From Trichothecium roseum (Eukaryota; Ascomycota; Sordariomycetes; Hypocreales), in the NCBI GenBank assembly GCA_026184415.1, contig CM047942.1, positions 124,001 to 188,000 on the forward strand: 64,000 nucleotides of DNA. The letters run 5' to 3'. Both the position numbers and the translations under genes were made by a program. Each line of letters opens with the position of its first letter. The first letter of the stretch is position 1. The notes beneath the pieces were generated by a model. That model worked only from the letters and a program-made list of their open reading frames with translations, searched no databases and was not told the DNA's origin. Positions 1-10,205 of the stretch are shown piece after piece.

Positions 1-44
1 CTCTCCCAAAAAGGAGAGGGAAAAAAAAGAACAAAAAAACGCAC

Positions 45-398
45 CATTTCTCCCCAAGCAACGGGGTAATTATCCAACCCCCTCAGATCCCTCTCGACCA
101 GGAACCCCTCGGACCCGGCCAGCAGCTCCAGCCACCCACCCTCGATCCTCCGCAGCACCGCCCGCGCCGCGGCGTCCTTCCCCTCCCCCTTCCCCTCCGA
201 GGAGAGCCTCTCGGCCTCGGCCCGGAGGTCCGACAGCCACCGCGAGCCGAGCACCGTTTCCGTTGCTTCTCCCGCTGCCGGTGGTGCGCCGTCCTGGTGC
301 CGACGCGAAGAAGCGTGGAACTGGCGGCGGATTTGCTGCTGCTGCTGCTGCTGAGCGAGAGGCCTGAACAAGGCGGGGAGAGCCCTGCGGTGAAACAT
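45..398 (-). CDS. Hotdog-fold thioesterase-like protein, mitochondrial, 5' exon only (cut by window edge)
   Basis: First exon of 118 codons with ATG at 398-396. The rest lies beyond the left edge. The N-terminus is rich in Arg, Ser, Ala and Gln and has no acidic residues in its first ~35 positions (MFHRRALPALFRPLAQ, a run of seven Gln, then IRRQFHASSRRH), which looks like a mitochondrial presequence. The exon ends in YPVAWGEM. A W-G-(D/E)-M-D segment is typical of the start of the 4HBT/YbgC-like hotdog domain, where the catalytic Asp would come next. The donor GTGCGT starts at 44 and interrupts exactly there, in phase 0. A long linker with 'SRWLSDLRAEAERL' resembles fungal mitochondrial thioesterase-family proteins (from memory of the family). 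The function rests on a short motif, so other hotdog proteins remain possible. Confidence 0.5.
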
Positions 399-973
399 GA
401 TAACCGTCATCGTCGTGATAAAAACAAAGCCTTCCAATTAAGCACAGTAAGGGGAGGATAAGGGTGCAGAAATGTATAATAATAATAAAAAGAGGTCCCT
501 GATGTCGAAAGACCTCCTCGAATAATCCGTATGCAAACTGTGTAAAAGAAAGTAGTACTCCGTATCAACGTAGCTGATCAATCGCTGCCAGAATGAATGG
601 GCTAAAGATGGAGAAGACGGATAACCTCGGCCTTTTCTGCTTATTCCTCACCCCCTGGCCCGCTGCAGTATTACCCGGCACATCTTTTGGCATCACCGTT
701 ACCGGAGTAAGGCCTGATGGCCAAGACAAATAAGCACAGTCTTGAACATCATCAAAATAACAAGGTGAAAAGCAACATGCTGATGGCCCTTTTTGGAATG
801 TACTAGTTGTGTGAATCGCTCGTCTCATAACTAATAGCCGGAAGAAATAAAAAAGGCAATCTGTAGCGATCCAATCATGCATTATCATAAATAAAAAAAA
901 TCAGGAACTTTATGCCGCTTTCTATGTACGTTGTTTATTTTTCCGCATCAATCTCCCTCACCTCCCATTGAAC
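399..973. other. Intergenic: promoter of the thioesterase-like gene and 3' region of the aldolase gene
   Basis: No convincing coding sequence. The stretch holds one exact copy of the recurrent 9-mer TACTCCGTA (556-564) and AT-rich segments near 470-500 and 880-900. The latter is the likely 3' end region of the aldolase transcript. Confidence 0.6.
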
Positions 974-2062
974 TCATGCCGTCTTCGCGTACGACACTAT
1001 TACCCTGACAAACTCGGCCACCTCGGCCGGGTCCGTCTCCCACGTCGTGATCAGCCTCACCACGGCCGCAGAGCCCCCGGCCAGCTTTTCCCAGACGTAA
1101 AACTCAAACCGCCGCTGCAGCGCCTCGACGAGACCCAGGGGCAGGACGGCGAACACCTGGTTCGTCTCGGTCCCAGCCCAGAGCGGGAACCCGGCCGCCT
1201 CGATCCCGCCCGACAGCGCCGCCGCCGCCTCGTTGGCCCGGCGGGCCGTGTCCAGGTAGAGGTTCTCGCGGAAGAACTCGGCGAACTGGGCGCCGATGAC
1301 GCGGCTCTTGGACAGCAGGCAGCCGCGCTGCTTGATGTAGAAGCGGAAATCCTCAGCAATGGCCGGGTTGCTGACCACGACAGCCTCGCCCAGCAGCGCG
1401 CCGTTCTTGGTGCCGCCGATCCAAAAGATGTCGGTGAGGTCGGCCAAGTCCCCCATGGTGAGATCGTTGCTCTCTGTCTTGCCGGTGGCGGCGAGGGCGG
1501 CACCCAGCCGCGCCCCGTCCATCAAGAGCAGCAATCTGTTGCGCTCGCACACGTCCTTGAGGGCGACCAGCTCAGCTCTCGAGTACGTGGTGCCCAACTC
1601 GGTTGCGTTGGATATGTACAACATGCGTGGCTTGGCCATGTGTGGGAAGTGCCAGTTGCTGTCGAGGACCTGCTCGACGTCCTCAGGCGTAATCTTTCCA
1701 TGGCAAGAGCCTGAAATAATGATTTTATGGCCCGCAGCCTCGATGGCCCCCGCCTCGCGAGCGACGATGTGACCAGAGTTGGCGGCGATGACAGCCTCGT
1801 GTGCCCGCAGGCTGGCCGCTATGGATATCACGTTGGCCGAAGTGCCGTTGGGCACGTAGAAGACATCGACGTCGCCCCGTCCCATGTGCTCCCGGATACG
1901 CTGCGTGGCCAGCTTGCAGTAATTATCTGATCCGTAGCCCTTTTGCCGTGATGAATTGCTCTTAACCAAGGCTTCGAGTATAGATGGGTGAGCCCCATTG
2001 CAGTAGTCGTCGAGGAAGCTGTACCGCGTGTCCTCCTCTTCTTCATATAGTGAAATAGGCAT
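974..2062 (-). CDS. Threonine aldolase / beta-eliminating lyase family PLP enzyme
   Basis: A 362-residue fold-type I PLP enzyme, single exon. Family members cleave L-threonine or L-allo-threonine to glycine and acetaldehyde, or eliminate from related beta-substituted amino acids. Seen: DDYCNGAHPSILEAL near the N-terminus, the cofactor-binding PNGTSANV (about residues 70-77), the Asp of LLMDGARLGAA that would pair with the PLP pyridine nitrogen, and the Schiff-base lysine in WIGGTKNGALLGE. The start MPISLYEEEE (2062-2060) is preferred. The frame stays open upstream to 2350, but the upstream part is Lys/Glu-rich translation of a CT-rich leader with no family similarity. The N-terminal style (YGSDNYCKLA, FYVPNGTSAN) resembles bacterial aldolases more than the usual fungal Gly1 type. 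No signal or targeting peptide is evident, so a cytosolic location is likely. Confidence 0.85.
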   Translation of the reverse strand: MPISLYEEEEDTRYSFLDDYCNGAHPSILEALVKSNSSRQKGYGSDNYCKLATQRIREHMGRGDVDVFYVPNGTSANVISIAASLRAHEAVIAANSGHIVAREAGAIEAAGHKIIISGSCHGKITPEDVEQVLDSNWHFPHMAKPRMLYISNATELGTTYSRAELVALKDVCERNRLLLLMDGARLGAALAATGKTESNDLTMGDLADLTDIFWIGGTKNGALLGEAVVVSNPAIAEDFRFYIKQRGCLLSKSRVIGAQFAEFFRENLYLDTARRANEAAAALSGGIEAAGFPLWAGTETNQVFAVLPLGLVEALQRRFEFYVWEKLAGGSAAVVRLITTWETDPAEVAEFVRVIVSYAKTA

Positions 2063-2603
2063 GCTTCCTTTTTTCTGTTTCCTTTCTGTCTTTTTTTCTT
2101 TTGTGTATTTCTTTTCCTTTTTTTCTTCTTTTCCAATCTTCTTTTGGTTACTTGTGTCAAAATGCGAGCTGCTCGGGGATGATGGTGGTCGTGGAAAGTA
2201 GAATGCGGCACTGATAGCAGAACTTACAAACTCTCTGACCCGGGCCAGCCGGCAAAGGCTATATATTATATCCAACTCTACTCCGTAGCCGAGTCCCTGA
2301 CCGACAGATCGGAATTCATCAATGGCATCCTCCCTTCCTTGGAAAACCACATGACTAACAAAAGAGTTTGTAATGTTCGGAGCAGGAAGAAGAAGAAAAA
2401 ATTACAATAATCAACCATGTTCCAGAATCTGGCCTTTAGTCATTATTCCCTTAGTCAACGGAGCATAGACGGTGGGCCGTGCGTCCAAGTCTGTCCTCCG
2501 TAGTGCCCGTATAACCCGACCAAAGCCGCTTTCGAAGGTGACGGGAACCCACCGTCTCCAAAAGTATAATTCTTCATGATTCTTTTGTTTTGGGGTATCC
2601 TCG
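2063..2603. other. Intergenic: aldolase promoter and 3' region of the bZIP gene
   Basis: A CT-rich tract on the sense strand at about 2063-2150 is typical of fungal core promoters and leaders. One exact copy of TACTCCGTA lies at 2279-2287. No gene seen. Confidence 0.55.
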
Positions 2604-4447
2604 TCATAGCAACGTCAACCTGTCGAATCCATCAATGGAAAAGTCAATGAAGCTCCGGTATGTTTCGACAATAGAGGGGTTCAGAGGCTGCGGGTAGGTC
2701 AGGACCGCTTGCACATCCGGCTTCAGCGGTATCCCTTCGGCGATGATATTGCTCGCCGGGTCCCATAGCTCAGGGTACTTTCCGTAAAAGGCTGGGTCCA
2801 CCTTGTAAAACGAAGCTCCCTTGTCCATGTTGAGAAAGTAAAAGGCTGCCTTTGCATAGGTCTGGCAAGCAAAGAGCGATGTGACATCCGGGGCTGGGAG
2901 TGTCTTTGCCCGCCCCCCGGACTGTTGCTCCCCCTCCCCCTCCCCGTCCCCCTGCGAGATCGGAGCGTTCATCGAGTTGATGAGGTCGGTCACGCGGACG
3001 TAGACCTTGATGGGAGGCCCAACCACTAGATCCGACAAGAGGGCCTCGACCACGTACCCGCTCACCGCGTCGCAAAATACCTGGTCGATGTTGGGGTTGG
3101 CCGCGTGAAGCTGTATCAGGCGGTTGCGAATAGGCGGGAACGGGATCCAGTTGATGACGCGCGGGTACTGGTTCTGGTGCTCCAGTTGCATGGGCGTCGG
3201 GCGATACACTTGGTGGATTCTCTCAAACGTTGCAGGGCACGGGCGAAGCTCCCAGGCCGTGAGCTCAACGATGTGGTAGAATCGGGTTTTGGCATACCAC
3301 GCCATGACATCCGGCCGAGTTAAGCTGTTGAACATGGCAAGGACCGTGAGAACGGGCTGGTAAAGACTTGAAGCTGTCAGCGGAAACAAATAGCTGCTGC
3401 TCGCATGCTCTTTTCCTTACCTAAATGTATCCGACGTAGTCTGGGATAGGAGATTGGGTTTGCTCAACTTTATCCTCAGCAGCGACTGTAGAATATCAAT
3501 GTGGTCTGAAAATGGCGAGTTTGACTGCCAGGCGGCATCATCTCTCATGGGCGGCGAAGCGGAGATGGCGTCAAGATAGCGTTGAGTGCCCATTTGGTAC
3601 TCGAAACTCCAAATATCCGGAATTTGCTGATCCAGGGGGTTCTTATCGAACATGGACATTGGAGTTGTCGCCATGCTGTTGGGGCCAAGTTGATCTATAA
3701 CTGTCAGCAGTCTTCTTTAGATCCAGACTCAAGGTACTCGAACCTACCTGATTGACTGGTTAAGCTATCTTTCACCTGGTTATTGATACTGTTGCTGCTG
3801 CTGCTGCTATCGAGAAATGCATCTTTTGGAAGCTGTAGCAATCCGAGAGGAGACGTAGTCTTCCTTCTTTTTGACGTTTGTGCTGTAGTAATCGGCCCTA
3901 TTTGCCATCTGGACTCCATCTGCTCCTCGATCTCTGTCGTGCCCTTGGCGTCATTCACGCCCTCATCGTCATCATCCAGCGCATGCGTAACCGTATTTGA
4001 TAGCGTTTGCATGGTTGTCAGTAGACTGTTGAGCTTCCCCTGTACATCGACCAACTGAGCCCGTAGTCTGGCATTCTCACGTTGCAAGGAGGCCAGTCTC
4101 TCACTCTCAGGGGCCTGATTCGCAGCATTGCGCAGCTGTCTCAGGCTCTCTGCCTGCCTGCGTCGGAAAGCTTGTTGAGCAAGACGGTTCTGAAGGCGTC
4201 TAAATATCTTGTGTTAGCTCCTCAGAAATCCATGCAAAAGATCAACATCCCAAACTCTCGAAACCGCATTTCTTTTTGCATCCAGGTAGGCCTTGTATAT
4301 ATATATATATATCCATATATATATCCCTACTTTACAACCCTTCTCTTTTCTTAATTAAATGTAATTACTGAATGCGGCTTACTTTTTTTCCTGCTGATCC
4401 GGATCTGCTGAGATCTCTTTGTTCCTTTTGGCGTTGGTCTGCGACAT
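2604..4447 (-). CDS. bZIP transcription factor with DUF3425-type C-terminal domain
   Basis: Four exons: 4447-4383, 4199-3748, 3694-3421 and 3366-2604, giving 517 residues. The first intron falls inside the basic region. After splicing it reads EKKRLQNRLAQQAFRRRQAE, with the NRxAQxAFRxR core of fungal bZIP proteins at about residues 25-36. It is followed by a leucine-zipper-like coil (LRQLRNAAN, LASLQRENARLRAQLVDVQ). The C-terminal half (MQLEHQ, RVINWIPFPPIRNRLI) matches the pattern of DUF3425, common on fungal bZIP factors. Expected role: nuclear sequence-specific DNA binding as a dimer; target unknown. Exon 4 shares its frame with the TAA just after donor GTAAGG at 3420, so only the AAG acceptor at 3367 keeps the frame. 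The nearer CAG directly abuts the CTGAC branch site. Intron 1 carries a (TA)n microsatellite. Confidence 0.85.
4296..4324. repeat. (TA)n microsatellite in intron 1 of the bZIP gene
   Basis: Uninterrupted TA repeat at 4296-4312, then a second ATAT run at 4315-4324. It lies within the 183-nt first intron of the bZIP gene. Confidence 0.9.
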
Positions 4448-5283
4448 GATATGTTGCATATGTATGTTTGCCGTAAACTAAGCACAAGGTACATTCAGTA
4501 AAACGTAGCGCAAAATATGTATGAATTACTCGAAGTGGACACACTCTCCGTGCGTTTGAATAAAAAAAAAGCCCATGTGTCCACTATTAACGAGTCTCGG
4601 TTCATGGCGGCCATCAAAACTGAGGTCGGTGTGCAAGGTGGGGATAATACGTAACGCCAAAACAACAAAGCTCCGAGTTCGGCTACTGCCGAACCTTTAC
4701 TGCAATTGCGGAGTAGGCATGCCGTGCATGTTATGTACATGGCCGGACAGGTAAAGAGGGACCTGGTCGATGGGAGGAGGGACAGGCAGAGATGAACGGC
4801 AAAAGGAGGTACATTTCCAAGTACCGGAAAATCCGTGAGTCTAGATTATCGGCGTATTACATCATGTAGCTGTCCCAGGGCTCGCAGGGCTAGTTGCCTT
4901 GATGAGCAATTCTTGCCTCCAGGACTATCTCGTCTATTATTGAGCAAACTTGCCCAGCGGCTTTACAAATACGGTATGCAGGAGCACAAGCGTAGCTGCC
5001 AGATTATCTCTTCTTCTAGGATATCTAGGCATCACGTGAAGTATCGACGAGGAGCAACTAGCTGACGGTCTTCTGCCGTAAGTCACGAAGTCACTCGGCG
5101 GGCAAGACACATATTGGAAAGCGGCCTGGCCGATGAGAAGAAAAGAGTATCTATCATCTGAAGAATCCCCGCAAAGGACTGGTCGAGAGAGGGGGGGGGG
5201 AAGCTGAAGTCACTGGCTGATAGTACCTAGGTAGTTCTAACAACGGTAGTGGGTTTTTCCATGACGTACGTCGTATTACTCTT
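4448..5283. other. Intergenic: bZIP promoter and 3' region of the dioxygenase gene
   Basis: Small open frames here show no family resemblance. There is a 10-bp palindrome TACCTAGGTA at 5224-5233 and a short G-run near 5190. No gene recognised. Confidence 0.55.
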
Positions 5284-6333
5284 CTACATATTAATCGTCT
5301 CTTCGTCCTCCACCCCAAACAGCACGCGCATGGGATCCTGGTAATTCATGAACCCCACGCCCGGCTCCATCACGCCGTAGCCCAGCAGCCTCTGCGCCTG
5401 CGGCTTCATCTTCCTCACCTTCTCGAGCGGCACCATGAGGAACTGGTTCTCCGCCGGCCGCAGCGTGGGCTTGCACAGGAAGATGCCCACGGTTTCCCGG
5501 TAATCGTCCCTGCCCAGCTCTGTCAACAACACGGCTCTCGTGGCTTATGGTAATAACAGCGGGAAATAGGTGTGTGTCGCGCGGATCAAGGAGTTGAAAC
5601 CTACTTGGTGTGATTGGCGCCGCCGGCATGGTACAGGTTGCCCAGGAAAATCAGGGCGTCTCCGACTTCGAGCTCTGCCGGGATGGCTTCCTCCACCTTG
5701 GGCTGACGCTCAGGTCCCCAGAGGTGAGAGCCAGGGATGACAACCGTCGCCCCATTCTCGCGCGTTGTCTTGGTCAGGGCCGTGACGCACCCCATCATTA
5801 CCGGAAGCTCTTTGTCATGTGGGTGGTAGTCGCTACAACGTGTCAGTGTGATGGGGGGGGGGGGGGGGGGCGCTGCGATATCGCTTGGAACGAGGCTCTC
5901 ACTTGTCGTCTCGGTGCAAGACCTGCTGCGTACCCCCGGGGTTCACGCGGAAGCCGGCTGTGGTGGAGATGATGGGCTTCCCGCTGACGGTCTGCTGGCG
6001 ATCCCCTCTCCAGAAGGTGTAGTGCGAAGACACCATGGCGTTGGCGACGTCGATGTAGTGCTTGTTGCACGCGAGCTCGACGCAGGCCTCGGACACGCCC
6101 AAGAGGCCCGTGGCCCGCTGCGTCGTCTCCGGGAAGAAGCCGTACTTGTCCGGCAGATCGCGGTCGAACTCGGGCTTGAGGTCCTTCTTGATCTGCGCCG
6201 CCAGCTCCTTGCTGATGAGATTCTCCACGACGACGCCCCCGTCCCTCTTGAGGATTTCAACCAGCTTCTCCGTTGTGGTTGAGGGGTCGTTTCCGTCGAC
6301 GCGAGTTATGGATGGGGTGATAGTGACTGCCAT
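5284..6333 (-). CDS. PhyH-family Fe(II)/2-oxoglutarate-dependent dioxygenase
   Basis: Three exons, 6333-5903, 5832-5605 and 5509-5284, giving 294 residues. After splicing, the segment LHRDDNDYHPHD supplies the first two iron ligands (H-x-D). The distal ligand is the His of LGNLYHAGGANHT in exon 2, and a downstream RETVGIFLC segment could supply the 2-oxoglutarate-binding Arg. This pattern is close to fungal PhyH enzymes of the FtmOx1 type, which hydroxylate, desaturate or form endoperoxides on secondary metabolites. Phytanoyl-CoA itself is an unlikely substrate, since no peroxisomal PTS2 or C-terminal SKL is seen (the protein ends ETINM). Substrate unknown. Intron 1 (5902-5833, 70 nt) contains an 18-nt G run. 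The next gene upstream, also minus, is a Zn2Cys6 regulator, but there is no backbone synthase nearby. Confidence 0.85.
5853..5870. repeat. 18-nt poly-G run inside an intron
   Basis: Eighteen consecutive G on the plus strand. It is read as poly-C in the transcript of intron 1 of the dioxygenase gene, between donor and branch site. Length is likely variable between isolates and in sequencing. Confidence 0.9.
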
Positions 6334-6858
6334 TTTGGTACTTTTCTCCCTTATGGATAATTACTTTAAGGTTTATAGATGGCCCAACATCTTGAGAATG
6401 AAAGTCGGGTGCCATGTACCCTTATATACGTGAGACGGCAGACGCAAACCCCATCATGTGTGCCATCTACAGTCAATAAATCGCCAAATTGGGTATGAAA
6501 AGTGAGAGAAGCGTTGGGTAATAGACTATTGACTGTTTTTTTGCATTTCTTTAGCTGTTTTAGGCATACTTGCAGAGAAGCCCCCGTGGTCCATCGCCAG
6601 GGTTTGGTGCATATGGGGAAACCATGTATAAGTGGTGAGCCTTGCCGAATCAGGTATAAAAAGTGAGAAATCTCCAGAGCCAAGCCTAGATGTGTGTGTG
6701 TGTGTGTGTGCGGTAAACTCGCGCCACAATAAGGACGGCGGAGAATTATGATGGCAGACATGTCCACACATCTCTGCATTGGACGAGGATACCCAGGGAT
6801 GTTATGGTGTCGCCAAACATATCAAGGATATCATCTGCCGCGCCCACATGGGAATGGC
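6334..6858. other. Intergenic with (TG)10 microsatellite
   Basis: Promoter of the dioxygenase gene and 3' flank of the Zn2Cys6 gene. A (TG)10 tract occupies 6691-6710. No gene seen. Confidence 0.6.
6691..6710. repeat. (TG)10 microsatellite
   Basis: Ten perfect TG units. Confidence 0.95.
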
Positions 6859-8266
6859 TTAATACACCAGTATGCGTTTCCCCGCGGCTTCCCAATCTCG
6901 AGCCACAACCTGCCAATCGAGCTCATTGCCCGACCAGAATTCTTTGAGAAACTCCAGTACTTCCGCGTACTGCTTCATCGGAATGACTTCAATGATCAGC
7001 CCGTACAAGCCGATTACGACCTCCTGGTTCCGCTGGTCGCCGTGGCTCTCCGTCCCGAGGATAAATATCGGCCACGGCAAGTTCTGAGCCCAGTTCTTGA
7101 TGTCCTCCAATGCCAGAAGTTGACGTCGCAGGTCGGCCAGCGCTGCCGTGAACTCGTCGCCTCTTTGGATGCGGAGACATCGCGTGGCGTACAGGACGGC
7201 TGCGCTGTGGTGTATGTCCGCAAGGCGCACCAGGCCGCGGCGCTGATGAGGCGCCATCGTCAGTTTCCCCGCCGTCATCAGGGTTGCCCCGCGCGCGTCT
7301 TCGAAGCTCGTTCTCCAGTCGAGCCCTGTATCCTCGGGGCACGGGGGGCCCTGCCGCTGCCGCTGTCGAGCCAGCAGCGTGACGGCGTGCAGCTGAGACA
7401 GAAAGTCCGTGAAGAGCACCGTCTCGTTGGGGATACCCACCTGGCAGCTCGGCTCCGGGAGCACGGCGTTTTGAATGGTGTGCAGATCAAATGACGTGGT
7501 ACAGGCCAGAACTTCGTAGGTAGATAGTTTGTTCCGCAGCGACACGTAGAGCGGGCTCGTCCGGCACTCGGTCGCGGACAGGGTGTTGACGAAAGACCGG
7601 GCCGCCTTGCGGTGAAAATCAGCGGCGGACGCCCCCGAATCGACCATCTCGTAGCAGGAAAGAACGAGCATGGATGCCAGGATCCAGTCTGCAGTATCCG
7701 AGTCGAGACCGGTGCCAATGTCCAGCCCGCCCTCGACCTGGCGGGTAACGTGTCCGATGCACTCGGTGATCATTGACACGGCCAGGTCGCGGGAGCACTC
7801 GGAAGTGTCCGGCTTTCCCTCCACGACCGCGGCGTGCTTGGTGACGACGGCCGTGATGGCGAGCCGGACAGCCTCGTGGCGGTTTGCCAGAGGGATGACT
7901 TCATACCGATACACGTTGTCGGCACTGTCCACCCAAACCATGATTTTGGCTATTTTGGAGTCATAATAATCGATGAGCTCTTGGACGGCATACTCTGTAT
8001 TGGCTGCGGGCGTGATTGGTTTCGGGCGCGTCTGCCGCGAAGAACCAGCGTGATGAAAACGTTTCAGTTTACCACGCGTCGCTGGGGCTCCCACCCATCG
8101 CAGCTTGTTACCATACCCGGGACATTCAAAGCCCTTCTTGAGGCACTTGCTGCACTCTGGCTGTCCAAGATCGCATCGGATACGACGTTTGGTGCACTGG
8201 GGGCATCCTGGGGGACTTGGGGTTAACCGAGTTGGTAATCGGGTTGGCAAATCACGAACCTTTCAT
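6859..8266 (-). CDS. Zn2Cys6 binuclear-cluster transcription factor
   Basis: 451 residues in two exons: a 7-nt first exon (8266-8260) and 8207-6859. The frame of exon 2 has no upstream ATG. Using donor GTTCGT at 8259, a TTAAC branch site and acceptor CCCCCAG ending at 8208, the protein begins MKGCPQCTKRRIRCD, the expected start for this family. The cluster CxxCx6Cx6CxxCx6C is complete within residues 4-31 and would bind two zinc ions. The remainder has the helical, Leu-rich character of fungal regulatory domains (ILASMLVLSCYEMVDSGASAADFHRKAA). It should be a nuclear DNA-binding regulator that typically recognises CGG half-sites. The target is unknown. The adjacent dioxygenase gene on the same strand is a candidate by position only. 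The weak point of the model is the 7-nt exon. Confidence 0.8.
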
Positions 8267-8944
8267 TATACTGAACTAGGTAAGCTTAACATGCAGTGAT
8301 TGCTCTTCATGCCCGTTTACATCACATGTGCTCAACCCATTCTGGCTGTTAACGGTGTGCTCCGTATGGTATAGGTTAGAGAATCATCATGTCCCCTCCC
8401 CCGCAAACATGGTACCTTGTGTCACTTTTCTCGCTTTTAACGCCTAATCTGGCTAGGGTTATTATCGGACACTTCCGGCTCTCCTTTTCACTTCTTCTCG
8501 CACCCAAGCGCACCGCCTACGGAGTACCTACAGTAGACTCCGTATAGGGCGTATTTCGCACAGTGAATTCTAGGCACACATCCTCCTTGTGTGTTAGGCA
8601 TATTCTTCCTGTTTCAAGAGACTTTCCCACCGCATGACACTCAATGCCATCCAGCGCATTGTTTACGAAGTGCATTTATCGAGGTGTAGGGTTAGTTGTG
8701 ACATGCAGTGCCCCGAGATTTAGCCGCAAGCACTGGAATATTCGTTCAGGTAATAGCACTACTCCGTATTCAAGCGCCGTAGTGCACACCGTGCCAATAC
8801 AAACACCCTCAACGGCAACATACATGATCCACCCTCCCTACACACAGACACAATACACCCTCCCGTCGCGGCAACCACAACCCGGGACAGCTTGAAGACG
8901 ACTTCTTCAGTTTTGGTACATGAGAAAATAAAAAAAATAAAACC
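8267..8944. other. Divergent intergenic region between the Zn2Cys6 gene and the HAD gene
   Basis: Shared upstream region of two divergent genes. It holds exact copies of the 9-mer at 8518-8526 (TACGGAGTA) and 8760-8768 (TACTCCGTA), plus a near-match at 8536-8544. No gene seen. Confidence 0.55.
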
Positions 8945-9712
8945 ATGATTTCCCTCGTGGCCTTCGACCTTGACGGCACCTTGGCCGAGAGCAAGCAGCC
9001 GTTGAAGGACGACATGGGCGAGGCCCTGGCCGACCTCCTGGCCGTGGCCAACGTCGCCGTCATCTCCGGCGGCGACTGGCCGCAGTTCCAGAAGCAGGTG
9101 GCCAGCCGCCTGCCGGCGCGGGCCGACCTCTCCAGGCTCTGGCTCATGCCCACCACCGGGACCAAGCTGTACACCCACCACGGCGCGTCGTCCGAGTCCG
9201 GGTCCGGGGGGTGGAACCGGGTCTACGCGGAGCTCTTCGGCGAGGAGGAGCGGAAGAAGATCCTCGAGGCCTTCGACGCCTCCCTCGAGGCCACGGGCTT
9301 CAAGCCCGAGAAGACGTGGGGCCCGCGCATCGAGGACCGCGGCAGCCAAATCACCTTCTCCGCGCTCGGCCAGGAGGCGCCCGTGGCCGACAAGGAGCGC
9401 TGGGACCCCGACTTCGCCAAGCGCAAGGTCATCCAGGCCGACCTGCGCACGCGGCTGCCGGAGCTGTCCATCAACATGGGAGGGGCCACGTCCATCGACA
9501 TCACCCAGAAGGGCGTCGACAAGGCCTACGGTCTCAAGAGGTTGAGCGGAGCGAGCGGCATCGCGCTCGAGCAGATGATGTTCGTCGGCGATGCCATCTT
9601 TCCCGGCGGGAACGACTACCCTGCGAAGCAGCTCGGCTTGGACACCGTCTGTGTCAAGGACCCCAACGGCACGCTGGCGGCGATTGCAGCGATTGTGGCC
9701 TGCTTGAAGTAG
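8945..9712 (+). CDS. HAD superfamily hydrolase, subclass IIB (phosphomannomutase/sugar-phosphatase-like)
   Basis: Intronless, 255 residues. HAD motif I is FDLDGTLAES (nucleophile Asp about 8, acid Asp about 10). Motif II is the Ser of AVISGGDW, a lysine precedes GVDKAYGL (motif III region), and motif IV is VGDAIFPGGNDYP. A C2b-type cap lies between motifs II and III (WLMPTTGTKLY to SINMGGATSIDI), which places it in HAD-IIB with phosphomannomutases and sucrose- or trehalose-phosphatases. Expected chemistry is Mg-dependent phosphoryl transfer through an aspartyl phosphate. The substrate is not deducible. It is not the orthologue of eukaryotic PMM, which reads DVDGTLT near its N-terminus. The sequence resembles stand-alone bacterial HAD-IIB proteins, and together with the lack of introns this suggests an old transfer (inference). 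No signal peptide, so probably cytosolic. Confidence 0.85.
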   Translation: MISLVAFDLDGTLAESKQPLKDDMGEALADLLAVANVAVISGGDWPQFQKQVASRLPARADLSRLWLMPTTGTKLYTHHGASSESGSGGWNRVYAELFGEEERKKILEAFDASLEATGFKPEKTWGPRIEDRGSQITFSALGQEAPVADKERWDPDFAKRKVIQADLRTRLPELSINMGGATSIDITQKGVDKAYGLKRLSGASGIALEQMMFVGDAIFPGGNDYPAKQLGLDTVCVKDPNGTLAAIAAIVACLK

Positions 9713-10205
9713 TCTTTGGAATTATGTGCCGTACTGTTATCATACCATCCATCATCAACGAGCCAAAAATGAGCACAAACACCCGAGTTCCTTCCAGTAG
9801 CCACGTATAAAAAAGTGCATGCCCTGTTGTGAAAGACGTTTATGGTATTGCTCTTCCTGGTCTAGAAACAGAATGCTTATTATCAGCAGTGCCTTGAAAA
9901 GGATAATCGGCGTGTGAGCAGCTTCGGTAAATATAAGATGCTGGGGGTCTTGGCTGCTGTGCCCGGCTTCGGTGAGGTTTTGCCCGCCAAGGGTTCATGG
10001 ATTCCCTCAAAAGTGCTCTGTGTGGCATACATCCTACAAGACCAAGAAAGTGTACTCCACACAATCTATATAATAGGTGCAGGTAGTAAAAGATGATTGC
10101 ATTCTTGCATCCTACCAACCCAGAATTGAAACAGAGAAAAAAGCCAACCAGCGCACCGCACCGCATAGATTCTACTTAATAGTCAAGATAATTTGCATCA
10201 CTTCA
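9713..10205. other. Intergenic, no gene recognised
   Basis: 3' flank of the HAD gene and promoter of the next gene. Nothing else supported. Confidence 0.5.

Noticed and set aside
2063..2350. N-terminal extension of the aldolase
   Set aside because: Open frame only; it translates a CT-rich leader into Lys/Glu repeats and has no counterpart in the family.
3367..3420. CAG at 3376-3374 as acceptor of bZIP intron 3
   Set aside because: It abuts the CTGAC branch site and breaks the frame; the AAG at 3367 keeps the frame and the usual branch distance.
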